Below, in pieces: positions 16,999 through 25,651 of a stretch of 64,000 nucleotides of DNA. Made by a program: the position numbers and the translations under genes. Source of the DNA: CAZSHG01 sp964606695 [NCBI: uncultured bacterium]. GTDB lineage: Bacteria; UBP14; UBA6098. Within the stretch, counting starts at the first letter, position 1. Each line of letters opens with the position of its first letter. The stretch spans positions 46,565 through 110,564 of the forward strand of contig CAZSHG010000007.1 of the NCBI GenBank assembly GCA_964606695.1. Reading direction: 5' to 3'. The notes beneath the pieces are model-generated. The model searched no databases and was not told where the DNA came from. It worked only from the letters and a program-made list of their open reading frames with translations.

Positions 16999-18750
16999 AT
17001 GAGACCGAGATATATATACATAATTCTGTTGGGTTTGATATTAGCGTTGACCACGTCGGCTATTAAACTCTATTCGGAGGCTGATAATGCGATTTTCCCC
17101 GCGTTGAAGGACGAACTCGATCGGTCGATGAAGCAATTGAAAACCGATGAACTCCCCGGACCGTATTACATCCTGTATAAGGCTAATGAATCGAGGTCGC
17201 TCGGTATTGGTGCGGGTTTCGGCGCGATAACGGCGTTCAATGAAGACCATCGAAGGAGGATAAATATCGATCTGCGCGTAGGGGATTATCAATTCGATAA
17301 CTCTAATTTCGCTAATAATATGCGTTCGTTCGAGTTCTCGATGGGCGGAGATATGTCCTTCGGCACATCTTCCGGATTGCCGCTGGAAAACGATTACAAT
17401 CTCATGCGCCGGGAAATCTGGCTGGCCACCGACCGGGCGTTTAAAGATGCCCACGAGGATTTTTCCAAGAAACGGGCGGCTATGGAAAACGCCGCAGAAG
17501 AACGCGAGAACGCCGACATGACGGAGGAAAAACCGGAAAAATTCTCCGAACCGGAACTGGAATGGAATCCGGACGCCGAATATTGGAAAGGAATCTGCCG
17601 GGACGTTTCCGCCGTATTCGCGGAATACCCTATGATCAAAGAATCCGAAGTTGCGTTATCGACGTCTATGAACAGGGAATATTTCGTCAATTCCGAGGGA
17701 TCCGAAATTATCCAGAATTTCCACAATGCCAGGCTCACGATTTCCGCGAGCGCTCAGAACGAGGAGGGCGAGAATTTCTCGGACAATCGATATTTCGTAG
17801 CGGACGACGTGGCAGGATTACCGAAACGCGAGGAACTCATCGCAACTGCGAAAGAGCTGGCTCAGGCCCTCGAAACGCAATCCGAAGCGGATTCGATCTC
17901 ATATTACATCGGGCCGGTGTTGTTCGAAGGACAGGCCGCGGCTGAGTTATGGACGAAAATGGTCGGCCAGAAACTACGCGTGATAAATGAGCCGGTTTTT
18001 GCGGATAAAATGTCGAGTATGGCCTTCGATATAATGAGAACTTCAGACCTGACCGGAAAACTCGATAAGCGCATCATGCCGGAATTCATCGACGCCTGGG
18101 ACGACCCGTCAGCTACCGAGTTCGACGGTGTTCCGCTACATGGAGGCTACAATTACGACGATGAAGGCGTCCGTGGTAGGAAGGTCGAATTGCTGGAGGA
18201 CGGCACGGTTGTGGGAGTTATGACGAATCGCGTTCCGTTCAAGGAAATCGAAAATTCAAACGGCCATGCGGGCGGACTAAGCAATTTTTTCGTGGAAAGT
18301 GATAAAGGATTATCGCTTAAGAAACTAAGACAATCGTTTATCGAGGCGTGCGAAGAACAGGGGCTGAAACAGGGCTACATCGTCAGGCGGGTTAACAGAC
18401 CGCTTTCCGAGAAGGATATGATGCAGTCGATGATGTCGCGAATGTCCCCAATGATGAGCGGGGGAAACAAGCAGGATGTCGAGATTACGCCGGTCGAGGT
18501 ATATCGAGTTGATATCGATTCGGGCGACGAAACGCGGGTATCCGGCGTGATGTTGGAAGGCTTCGGTGTTCGCGCCCTGCGCGACATTATCGCGGTGGGG
18601 GAAGATCCCGAGGTTTTCGATGTGCCGGACTTTTCGGGGAATATTGTAACGGCGATAACTCCAGCGGTGCTGTTCGAGGAGATCGAGATCAAACCCTCGC
18701 CGACCGACCAGGACAAACCGCCAATGTTGCCCGATCCGTTGCACGAGTAG
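16999..18750 (+). CDS. exported TldE-like protein without zinc site
   Basis: 583 residues. It begins with a signal peptide or anchor (YIYIILLGLILALTTSA) and is homologous to the preceding protein throughout (RRINIDLRVGDYQFDN, YDDEGVRGRKVELLEDG). Where the partner has HEIFGH, this protein reads FEGQAAAELWTKM, and the ligand Cys near the C-terminus is absent (VPDFSGNIVTAITPAVL). This matches TldE, the non-catalytic half of the TldD/TldE heterodimer. A Met-rich stretch (MMQSMMSRMSPMM) near residue 475 is unusual. GAGGAGG precedes the ATG, and the 12-base gap shows cotranscription. A heterodimer with the 15298 product is the natural inference. Confidence 0.85.
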   Translation: MRPRYIYIILLGLILALTTSAIKLYSEADNAIFPALKDELDRSMKQLKTDELPGPYYILYKANESRSLGIGAGFGAITAFNEDHRRRINIDLRVGDYQFDNSNFANNMRSFEFSMGGDMSFGTSSGLPLENDYNLMRREIWLATDRAFKDAHEDFSKKRAAMENAAEERENADMTEEKPEKFSEPELEWNPDAEYWKGICRDVSAVFAEYPMIKESEVALSTSMNREYFVNSEGSEIIQNFHNARLTISASAQNEEGENFSDNRYFVADDVAGLPKREELIATAKELAQALETQSEADSISYYIGPVLFEGQAAAELWTKMVGQKLRVINEPVFADKMSSMAFDIMRTSDLTGKLDKRIMPEFIDAWDDPSATEFDGVPLHGGYNYDDEGVRGRKVELLEDGTVVGVMTNRVPFKEIENSNGHAGGLSNFFVESDKGLSLKKLRQSFIEACEEQGLKQGYIVRRVNRPLSEKDMMQSMMSRMSPMMSGGNKQDVEITPVEVYRVDIDSGDETRVSGVMLEGFGVRALRDIIAVGEDPEVFDVPDFSGNIVTAITPAVLFEEIEIKPSPTDQDKPPMLPDPLHE

Positions 18751-18794
18751 GAAATTGTTCTCGTGTAGTTCCGCTTCACGACGCTATTGCTACA

Positions 18795-18895
18795 GGAGCT
18801 TTGCAACCCGGTATTCAATCGAAGCAAAGCTCCCTCCGCAATGGAGTTATAAAGCGAGGCCGATGTAGTGATATAAATCGCCCTTTGTCAAAGGG
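18795..18895. repeat. inverted repeats after the TldE-like gene
   Basis: GGAGCTTTGC (18795-18804) pairs perfectly with GCAAAGCTCC (18824-18833), and CCCTTTG/CAAAGGG (18881-18887 with 18889-18895) forms a second palindrome. Neither has a T run. They resemble dispersed palindromic debris; compare the CCCCTTT-rich segment near 22310. Confidence 0.5.
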
Positions 18896-18942
18896 GGGTA
18901 GACGCTTGAGGCCGTAGGCAAGGATTAGGCGGTTCCCCGCGA

Positions 18943-19269
18943 TCAATCACACTCCTGCCCTTCGAAACCGCCGATCATCAACCACCCTTTTTCATCGCGG
19001 AGATATATTTGCCCCTTGCCCCATCCGATTTTAGCGCCTAAATAATAGAAACAGCGGTAGCAAATATCGCCCCACATGAAGGGGTTGTTCGATATCTGAA
19101 CGTCGAAAAGCAGATTCTCATTCTCGAACGGAATCCCGCATTTGTTGCATTTCTCCGAGGGATTGACGTAATACCTTTTCTCCTTTTGAGCGCGCTCCAT
19201 ATCGGCGTATTTATCGACCAACCCCCGCTCAGTCTTGTCCATTTTGCCTTTTGTTTTATCCTCTTTCAT
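18943..19269 (-). CDS. small protein with CxxC pairs (zinc-ribbon-like)
   Basis: 108 residues. A highly charged N-terminus (Lys, Glu, Asp; residues 1-30) is followed by EKCNKCGIPFENENLL and later DICYRCFYYL, two CxxC pairs about 30 residues apart that could bind one zinc. The C-terminus is rich in Gly and Trp. GGAGAG precedes the ATG at 19269. No family is recognised. It follows a 49-codon open frame by 13 bases. Confidence 0.6.
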   Translation of the reverse strand: MKEDKTKGKMDKTERGLVDKYADMERAQKEKRYYVNPSEKCNKCGIPFENENLLFDVQISNNPFMWGDICYRCFYYLGAKIGWGKGQIYLRDEKGWLMIGGFEGQECD

Positions 19270-19282
19270 TTTCTCTCCAATA

Positions 19283-19432
19283 TCATCTCCCGGAAATCGG
19301 GTTGATTGCGGTCATTAAGCGGTCGGTGTTTATCAGGGCGCTGAGGATGTGGGCGTATTCCCCTCGTTCCAACTGTCCTCCGTAGGAACGTTTTTCCCAA
19401 CGCTCCGCGTCGAATGCGTTTTTGCTGTCCAT
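19283..19432 (-). CDS. possible 49-residue small protein
   Basis: An ATG at 19432 opens 49 codons (beginning MDSKNAFDAERWEKRSYGG, ending NPISGR), closing 13 bases before the next gene on the same strand. The composition is that of an ordinary soluble protein with mixed charged and hydrophobic residues. The ribosome site is weak (AGAG about 10 bases upstream). A different frame starting at 19451 has GAGGAGG, but too close to its ATG. No homology is recognised. Confidence 0.4.
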   Translation of the reverse strand: MDSKNAFDAERWEKRSYGGQLERGEYAHILSALINTDRLMTAINPISGR

Positions 19433-19465
19433 ATTTCATCTCTATTTAACATGCCTCCTCGATTG

Positions 19466-20851
19466 TTATCTTGCCAGCGTTACCGTTCCTTCGCATTTGA
19501 TTCTGCCTTCGGCGCGGATGGTATAGATATAGATTCCCGGGCGCATAGGGGCGCTGGAATCGTCTCTGCCGTCCCATTTGGCGGCCTCTTTGGCACCACT
19601 GCCCGTGGGCACCTCGATATTTCGCACTCGAAGATTGCCGAGGGTGAATATCTTGATTGTGCCGGGCACCTCGCCGAGGCCGGGGAACGTAAACTCCGCC
19701 TCGTCGTTAATCCCGTCGCCGTTCGGGGTGAAGGGGTTGGGGGTGGCGGAACAGAGGTGATAATCCGGCATATCGCATGGGATGGTGATTGACCCCGCGT
19801 AGAAAGTAATCGCTTTGTGGCCGAGTTCGATGTTGTATTCGCCATTTGGCAAAGACGGGCAGACGAACTTTAGCCATGTGTTATAGAGCGAATGCGGGTC
19901 CGGGCGATGGTGCGAATACTCGAATGGGATAACCACGGTATCTCGCGGGCCGTAGAAATAGATTTCTATGTCTCCGCCGATATTCTCGTTGCTCCCCTGC
20001 CAGAGGTTGCGACCGGTGAGGGTGATCGTATCCCCCGGGTTCGCGCACTCCGGCACGGAATCGACCTCTATCTCGAACGGCTCCGGGACTGCACAGGGAG
20101 GCAATTGCCAGCCGGGGAAATCAACAGCCGCAAGCAGCAGGTTCTTCGTATATTGGAAGTAATCCGCGGCATTCATGAATACGACATTGAAATCCAATTG
20201 CTCACCATCGGCATAGATAGCGACGAACGAGTAGCAATTACCCTCGAATAAAAAAGGGTAAGAAATTGCAGATACCGCCGCTTCGTATGTCGAATCGGAA
20301 AGAATAATCGGATAGGCCGAATTTCCGCATTCGATTTTTTCACCATGACCAATTCCTACCGAACATATTTCGTTCGTAATCGGAGGAAACGAAAAAATAT
20401 CGAAGTAGAAATGGCAACCAATCCCTTCCGTATCGATTGTATCCGTAATTTCGAGATTTGTGTTCCAATTCGTATTCATAAGTAGCGTATTCATTACGTC
20501 GCAGTTATGTCCCACATGCCACCCGCATTCACGCCATTCTCCGATGACGAGTCTGCCTCCTTCATTGGTAAATTCGATAAGTTTGTTTTGTATTTCTACC
20601 GAATAACTATCCAAAGGGGCCTGAATCCACACGGCGTCAATCTCCGACAGGTCATCCCAGCCATAATATGAGAGTGTGCACATTTCGACACCGTAAGACG
20701 CAAGAGTATCAATCGTGTAAAACCAATGATTGACGTCCCCCATCGCGTTTATATTGTCCCAGAGAATCGTTTGCGAAAAAGCTGATCCCATCAAGAGAAT
20801 GATGAGTAGATTTACTGCTATTTTCGTTATTTTACGGGCAGAATATACCAC
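19466..20851 (-). CDS. secreted protein with CHU_C (gliding-motility type B) sorting domain
   Basis: 461 residues from a GTG start. A signal peptide (KIAVNLLIILLMGSAFSQ) is followed by a domain of about 200 residues with a glutamine-amidotransferase-like beginning (ILWDNINAMGDVNHWF, LIEFTNEGGRLVIGEW). An Ig-like segment covers about 250-350. The C-terminus has NPFTPNGDGINDEAEF, IKIFTLGNLRV and WDGRDDSSAPMRPGIYIY, the type B domain that directs type IX export in Bacteroidetes. The start overlaps the 3' end of the preceding gene by 25 bases and has no strong ribosome site, so translation may be coupled. The function of the N-terminal domain is uncertain. Confidence 0.75.
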   Translation of the reverse strand: MVYSARKITKIAVNLLIILLMGSAFSQTILWDNINAMGDVNHWFYTIDTLASYGVEMCTLSYYGWDDLSEIDAVWIQAPLDSYSVEIQNKLIEFTNEGGRLVIGEWRECGWHVGHNCDVMNTLLMNTNWNTNLEITDTIDTEGIGCHFYFDIFSFPPITNEICSVGIGHGEKIECGNSAYPIILSDSTYEAAVSAISYPFLFEGNCYSFVAIYADGEQLDFNVVFMNAADYFQYTKNLLLAAVDFPGWQLPPCAVPEPFEIEVDSVPECANPGDTITLTGRNLWQGSNENIGGDIEIYFYGPRDTVVIPFEYSHHRPDPHSLYNTWLKFVCPSLPNGEYNIELGHKAITFYAGSITIPCDMPDYHLCSATPNPFTPNGDGINDEAEFTFPGLGEVPGTIKIFTLGNLRVRNIEVPTGSGAKEAAKWDGRDDSSAPMRPGIYIYTIRAEGRIKCEGTVTLAR

Positions 20852-21513
20852 GTATCATCTCCATTCGATTGAACCATCCTGCATTCTCCCTGGGCGATTG
20901 ATATCCCTGATGTTCCGGCTGTCCCGTCGATATATTCGCCAGCATAATTACAATATAATGTTATGGAGCCGCCGGAGTCGTGTTTATTTTTAATCACATA
21001 AATCCGGCCTTTGATACCGTCAGGTCGTGGAAGGAATACACTGTAAGAATTGTCCTCCATCACGACAGTGTAGTCACCGTCCCCGAGGTCATAGTCATCG
21101 CTATCTTCTTCGACTATCGGCAAAGCTAAGGAACCATCGGAATGGAGGGTGGAATGCGGGCTTGGTTCGTTAATGCCGAGCTTGCCGGGGTAGTCGTCGG
21201 TATAGAAGGCGGTTACGTAATCGTCGCTGACTTTAACTTCGTAACCAAATGCCAAGGAGTAATCGCCTGAGACAGTGTTATTTCTTCCGCCCGGGACAAC
21301 AGAATACTGGCCCGATACACTATCTATTCTTCCTCCCCCGATAGCGGAGTAGTTCCCAAGGGCTCGGCAATAATGGCCACCAGCAACAGTAGCACCATGT
21401 CCACTGGCAATATTAATATCACCACCCCCAACCGTAGCATCAGTATTGCTTGCTATATTGTATTGTTTCGTGAAAAACTCCCTTTCGCTATTCCGTCCGG
21501 TTTTTCCGCGCAT
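20827..21513 (-). CDS. YadA-head-like beta-roll protein, probably N-terminally truncated
   Basis: 228 residues. Residues 18-95 repeat a left-handed beta-roll motif (NIASGHGATVAGG, SVSGQYSVVPGG, TVSGDYSLAFG) known from trimeric autotransporter heads and phage-tail-like fibres. The C-terminal ~90 residues form a small beta domain found at the end of such fibres (YVIKNKHDSGGSITLYC). There is no signal peptide or ribosome site, and a stop lies shortly upstream. The gene at 62478 shows what a complete N-terminus of this class looks like. This is therefore likely a surviving 3' fragment. Overlap with the following GTG suggests the two are read together if expressed. Confidence 0.55.
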   Translation of the reverse strand: MRGKTGRNSEREFFTKQYNIASNTDATVGGGDINIASGHGATVAGGHYCRALGNYSAIGGGRIDSVSGQYSVVPGGRNNTVSGDYSLAFGYEVKVSDDYVTAFYTDDYPGKLGINEPSPHSTLHSDGSLALPIVEEDSDDYDLGDGDYTVVMEDNSYSVFLPRPDGIKGRIYVIKNKHDSGGSITLYCNYAGEYIDGTAGTSGISIAQGECRMVQSNGDDTWYILPVK

Positions 21514-21639
21514 GTTGCATTCTGGTAAATATCAAATTAATCGCTTATTGCTATTTGTCAACCACTTATTAGTATTCAAACAGAAAAATTTTTTATTCTG
21601 GTTCATTAAATATCCAGCCAGCCGTGGTGTTTTGAATGG

Positions 21640-22077
21640 CTATTCATCGTCGGTTTGTAGTTCGGCTATTCGTGCCTTTAGTTTCTCGTTCTCTGTTCTT
21701 AGAAAAAACAGGTTTTCCGTGCATTCGTTCATATCCTCGTTCAGCCCCTTTATCGTAGCGTGCGCCATTTTCAGTTCCATTCTGGCGTCGTATAGCTTGT
21801 TTTCGAGGCATTCCGTCAGGCATTCCTCGTAAACGTCCTCGAAGTCCTCATCGTCTATTGGCAGTGGCTCAGGTTCCTGTTCCTTTCTAAGATCGAATCC
21901 CATGACTATCTGCCGGTATTTGACGCCACCTCTCTCGTCGCTGTCATATCCCATTAATAACTCGTATTTATTATCAAGGATATAATCATATTCGGGTTCG
22001 TGTTCGCTTACGCTGATCACCCATCCCGCAATCAATCTCTTTTTATTCAACTTCTCCGGAATCACTTCTATTTCCAT
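21640..22077 (-). CDS. hypothetical protein with C-terminal coiled coil
   Basis: 145 residues. The first half is mixed alpha/beta (IAGWVISVSEHEPEYDYIL); an acidic stretch DDEDFEDVYEECLTECLEN leads into a long coiled coil to the end (LRTENEKLKARIAELQ). CTGGAG precedes the ATG at 22077. No family is recognised. It could belong with the surface-protein fragment downstream, for example as a peptidase- or chaperone-like helper, but nothing in the sequence proves it. Confidence 0.6.
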   Translation of the reverse strand: MEIEVIPEKLNKKRLIAGWVISVSEHEPEYDYILDNKYELLMGYDSDERGGVKYRQIVMGFDLRKEQEPEPLPIDDEDFEDVYEECLTECLENKLYDARMELKMAHATIKGLNEDMNECTENLFFLRTENEKLKARIAELQTDDE

Positions 22078-22438
22078 ATTGTTTACTCCAGTTTTAAGAA
22101 TTACTGGATTAAACTAATATGTTCGGCGGGGTTTCGCAAGTGGAGAGTTGGGAATGGAGAATAGAGGTAGAATAGTCGTTGGTCGTTAGAGAATATTATA
22201 GGCGGCTTGAGGAGGCCGCCGGGTCAATGGTCAATTAGCAATGGGGTTATTGTAGGGCGAAGTCCTATGGTTTCAAGCATTGGGAATAACAGAAGTTGTT
22301 ATTGTAATCCCCCCTTTGGTTCCCCCCTTATAAAGAGGGGCTTTTTTTGCACAGTATATATTATTATTAATAATAAATAGTTGTCAATCTTATTTTCAAA
22401 TATTCGCGTAAGTCGTTGTGTATCAAGGGTTCCTACTT
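22078..22438. other. intergenic stretch with palindromes, no gene
   Basis: It contains GGCGGC/GCCGCC at about 22201-22220 and a CCCCCTTT-rich segment near 22310. No plausible reading frame. It ends in the second 21-bp array. Confidence 0.5.
22324..22348 (+). terminator. terminator-like hairpin without an evident plus-strand gene
   Basis: CCCCTT (22324-22329) pairs with GAGGGG (22335-22340) and is followed by C and seven T. There is no plus-strand gene directly upstream, so it may be part of a dispersed palindromic element. Confidence 0.45.
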
Positions 22439-22543
22439 ATGAAAAAAGTCTTCCTACAGGTGTTTAGGGCGTTCCTACGGGTGATTTTCGCGCTCCTGCG
22501 GATGGTTTTTGGGGTCTTTATCGAGAAAAAGGAGGTGAAGTGA
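22439..22543 (+). CDS. 34-residue hydrophobic heptad-repeat peptide in a 21-bp array (array B)
   Basis: AAGGG stands 9 bases before the ATG. The peptide runs MKKVFLQVFRAFLRVIFALL and continues with RMVFGV and an acidic/basic tail ending EVK. TTCCTAC-type anchors recur at 22430, 22451, 22472 and 22493 (exact 21-base spacing), so a basic or polar residue returns every seventh position (Q7, R14, R21) in a hydrophobic helix. The size and amphipathic pattern resemble membrane-acting type I toxins such as TisB, but no antisense RNA is demonstrable here, and the frame could be a by-product of the repeat. It lies in a gap between genes read on the other strand. Confidence 0.4.
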   Translation: MKKVFLQVFRAFLRVIFALLRMVFGVFIEKKEVK

Positions 22544-22666
22544 AGGGATGTTGTCAAGGGAAAATGGGAATTAAAATAAAAAATTAAGAATGTTTTTTAT
22601 TATGGGCGGCGTGAGGTTGGCGGTGTCTGGATTGGGGATGAGGAGAATCTTCTATCGAAAAATCGG

Positions 22667-24931
22667 TTAGTTTAGTATCGCATAGAATGCCTGGCCGAGG
22701 GGGACGCCTGCATCTCCGGGGGGGATTATTGCGTTCCAATGGGGTGTCAGGTTGCGTGCGCGAAGGCCGTTTACCACCAATTTCATCAATAATGGGTTCT
22801 GGAATACGCCGCCGGTGAGGATTATCGACGATGTGCCCGCGTTTTCGGCTGTGCGTTCCGCGAATTCGATTATACTTCGTGCGAGGCCGTTATGGAATCG
22901 CGCGGAGATTATTTTCGGGGGGGTGCCTGCGTCGCGGTCGGATATTATTTCGCGTATTGCCGGGGAGGGGTCGAGGATGCCCTCTTCTATCGCGAAATCG
23001 TAGGTGCCAATTTCGTTGTCGTCCGCGATTGCGGTGAGTTTCTGCGGGCATTCGCCCTCGAAGGTGTTCGCACAACAGATTCCGATTATGCATGACACGG
23101 CGTCGAATAGTCTTCCCGCGCTGGATGTCATGGGAGGTTTGCCGTCGGCGATTAAACTCGCGATGGGTTCGGCGTTATCTCGGAGTGAATCTATTATGCG
23201 GGGAATGTATCGCATAAAATCCTCGCCGATAGCGGAATGCGCCCATGTCATTGCCATGCGATTTGCGTCTTTGGCTGATATGTCGCCTCCGGGCTGGTTT
23301 ACCTGTTTGATATGGCCAACTCGGCGGAACTCGGTGCCATCGACGAGTAGGAATTCCCCGCCCCAGATAGTGCCGTCGGTGCCGAATCCGTGGCCGTCGA
23401 AGGCTATCGCGATATGCGGCCCCGGATGCAGGCGATGTTCGGCTATAACGGACAGCGCGTGTGCGAAGTGGTGTTGGATTCGATGTAGCGGGACGCCCCA
23501 TTCCGAGGAATATTTCTCCGCGAGGATTGTGCTCTGATAGTCGGGGTGGAGATCGCACGCGATTGCGGTCGGCTGGACTTTCAGCCAGTCGAGGTAGCGC
23601 GCGAGGACTTCGTCGAACAGTCCGACGGATTTTTCGCCGGAGAGGTCGCCGAGGTAAGGGGAGAGGTAGGCCTTGTCTCCGCGGGTTAACGCGAAACAGC
23701 CTTTCAGATCGGCCCCCACCGCGAGAACAGGCGAGCCGGAGCGGGACATTTTAATCGCGCGAGGGACATAGCCCCGGCTTCGACGGGTCAGGACGATTTT
23801 GCCCTCGAATATGAACCCGACCGAATCGTCCGTGCGTCCGACTATTTCACGGTCGTGCAGAAGGAATGCGTCCGCGATGCCCTGCAGGTCGCGAATCGCC
23901 TCGTCGTTTTTGCATGCGATGGGTTCGTCTCGTCGGTTGCCGCTGGTGGCGATAAGGATTTCTATGCCGGAAAGTTGCATGATTATGTGATGAATCGGCG
24001 CGTAGGGGAGGAATATGCCCAGTCTGTCCAGGCCCGGCGCGATTGAATCGGGCAGGACTATTTCCGGATCGAAGCGCCTTTTCAGAAGGACTATCGGCGT
24101 GGAGGGGGATTTCAGTTGCGCTTCTTCATTCTCGGAGACATAGCAGATTTTCCGTGCGGTTTCGATATCGGCGACCATCAGGGCGAAAGGTTTCGCGGGG
24201 CGGGATTTTCGTTCGCGGAGCTTTTCTATCACGGAAGGATTCATCGCGTCGGCCATCAGATGAAAGCCGCCTATCCCCTTGACCGCGACGATTTCGCCAT
24301 CGTGTAGCAAACTGCACGTTTCAACTATGGGGTCGTCACACAGGATGTCGTTGCCCTCCGCATCGAGCAAATCGTAGCTCGGCCCGCATTTTTCGCAGGC
24401 GTTGGGTTGTGCGTGGTATCGGCGGTCGGAGATGTCGGAATATTCGCCCGCGCATGAATCGCACATCTCGAAGGGCGCCATGCTGGTTTTCGGGCGGTCG
24501 TAAGGAAGTTCGAGGATTATGCTGTATCGCGGCCCACAGTGGGTGCAGTTGATGAAGGGGTAGAAATACCGACGGTCGGCGGCGTCGAACAGTTCGCGGA
24601 GGCAGTTATCGCATGTTGCGAGGTCGGGGGAGATGGAGGTAACTTCGCCGTCGCGGTGTTCGCTGGGGATAATACGGAAATCCTCCGCGCCAGTCGGTTC
24701 GGCGTTCTCGATGTTGATAGCGTCGATTTGCGCGGGTTGGGGTGCCCCCTTTTCGATTGCTTTTACAAAGCTTTCGATGGGTCCGGCTTTGCCCTCAATA
24801 TGGACGAGCACGCCCTCGGTGTCGTTAAAAACGGTGCCCCTTAATCCGTGCCGGGTTGCGAGAATATGGATGAAAGGCCGAAAACCTACCCCCTGCACGA
24901 TGCCACGTATTCTTATTCGTCGCGCTATCAT
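22667..24931 (-). CDS. hypF: [NiFe]-hydrogenase maturation carbamoyltransferase
   Basis: 754 residues. Residues 1-90 are an acylphosphatase domain (RGIVQGVGFRPF). Two zinc fingers follow (CDNCLRELF with INCTHCGP; CDSCAGEYSD with NACEKCGP). A YrdC-like adenylation domain spans about 200-370 and a Kae1-like carbamoyl-transfer domain the rest (HRIQHHFAHALSVIAEH, AFDGHGFGTDGTIWGGE, ILTGGVFQNPLL). HypF makes the carbamoyl-adenylate from which HypE forms the cyanide ligands of the hydrogenase iron. All domains are complete. No other hyp gene or hydrogenase gene lies in this window, so its partners must be elsewhere. It is divergent from the HD-domain gene. Confidence 0.96.
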   Translation of the reverse strand: MIARRIRIRGIVQGVGFRPFIHILATRHGLRGTVFNDTEGVLVHIEGKAGPIESFVKAIEKGAPQPAQIDAINIENAEPTGAEDFRIIPSEHRDGEVTSISPDLATCDNCLRELFDAADRRYFYPFINCTHCGPRYSIILELPYDRPKTSMAPFEMCDSCAGEYSDISDRRYHAQPNACEKCGPSYDLLDAEGNDILCDDPIVETCSLLHDGEIVAVKGIGGFHLMADAMNPSVIEKLRERKSRPAKPFALMVADIETARKICYVSENEEAQLKSPSTPIVLLKRRFDPEIVLPDSIAPGLDRLGIFLPYAPIHHIIMQLSGIEILIATSGNRRDEPIACKNDEAIRDLQGIADAFLLHDREIVGRTDDSVGFIFEGKIVLTRRSRGYVPRAIKMSRSGSPVLAVGADLKGCFALTRGDKAYLSPYLGDLSGEKSVGLFDEVLARYLDWLKVQPTAIACDLHPDYQSTILAEKYSSEWGVPLHRIQHHFAHALSVIAEHRLHPGPHIAIAFDGHGFGTDGTIWGGEFLLVDGTEFRRVGHIKQVNQPGGDISAKDANRMAMTWAHSAIGEDFMRYIPRIIDSLRDNAEPIASLIADGKPPMTSSAGRLFDAVSCIIGICCANTFEGECPQKLTAIADDNEIGTYDFAIEEGILDPSPAIREIISDRDAGTPPKIISARFHNGLARSIIEFAERTAENAGTSSIILTGGVFQNPLLMKLVVNGLRARNLTPHWNAIIPPGDAGVPLGQAFYAILN

Positions 24932-24976
24932 AGCTTTTCTATGATACGTAGAAGTTTTTGAAAATCAAATCTAATC

Positions 24977-25004
24977 TTGACAGGCGAAAAGGTTTTATTA
25001 TTTT
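24977..25004 (+). promoter_or_regulatory. putative promoter of the HD-domain gene
   Basis: TTGACA (24977-24982) and TATTTT (24999-25004), 16 bases apart, precede the ATG at 25031. Confidence 0.55.
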
Positions 25005-25030
25005 GGCAGAGAAATAGAAAGGAGCCGAAA

Positions 25031-25570
25031 ATGGATAAACTATGGCGCGAACTTAACGTCGTAGAAAAAATCGAGAATGAGGAACTTAAAGACCTGGTGA
25101 AAAGAACCTTCGAGGAGGCCGCGAAACGCGGGGGATGGAGCGAGGACGATCTCTTCGGGATTCCATTTACATTGCTAATTCCGGACAATCCGGTTAGTCT
25201 AATCGAACACACGAAACAGGTTACCGAGATGGCGTTGGATAACGCCGAACGTATGTCCAGGGCATACGAAGATTACAAATTCGACCGCGACATCTTGATA
25301 GCTGGTGGTATCCTGCACGATGTTGGCAAGCTCCTCGAATATGAGGTAGTGGGCGGTAAATACATTAAATCCGGTATAGGCAAACATCTGCGGCACCCGT
25401 TCAGTGGAGCCGCACTGGCTTATGAAATGGGATTGCCGCCTGAAATCTGCCATTGTATAGCTACCCACGCACACGAGGGCGATTCCGGATGGAGGAGTGT
25501 CGAGTCGATTGCAATTAATAAGGCCGACTTCACGAATTTCCATTCACTCAAGGAAATCTACGGCACTTAG
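25031..25570 (+). CDS. HD-domain phosphohydrolase
   Basis: 179 residues, starting at an ATG with AAAGGAGCC. The HD pattern is visible: His in SLIEHTKQV (about 60), the HD pair in GGILHDVGKLLE (about 97), His in GKHLRHPFSGA and IATHAHEGD. Such proteins hydrolyse phosphoester or nucleotide substrates with a divalent metal; the short length and metal-dependent motif fit a single-domain hydrolase. The substrate is not predictable. It stands alone with its own promoter, divergent from hypF. Confidence 0.8.
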   Translation: MDKLWRELNVVEKIENEELKDLVKRTFEEAAKRGGWSEDDLFGIPFTLLIPDNPVSLIEHTKQVTEMALDNAERMSRAYEDYKFDRDILIAGGILHDVGKLLEYEVVGGKYIKSGIGKHLRHPFSGAALAYEMGLPPEICHCIATHAHEGDSGWRSVESIAINKADFTNFHSLKEIYGT

Positions 25571-25651
25571 CCAGAGTCCCCATTCGACTGTTGCGGAAGA
25601 CTCATTTTAACATATTCTTATTATGGGAGAGCGTAAAACTAAGAGGTCATT

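Noticed and set aside
22280-22350. Terminator hairpin as evidence for a plus-strand gene or riboswitch
   Set aside because: No plus-strand gene lies upstream and no conserved aptamer is visible; more likely palindromic debris.
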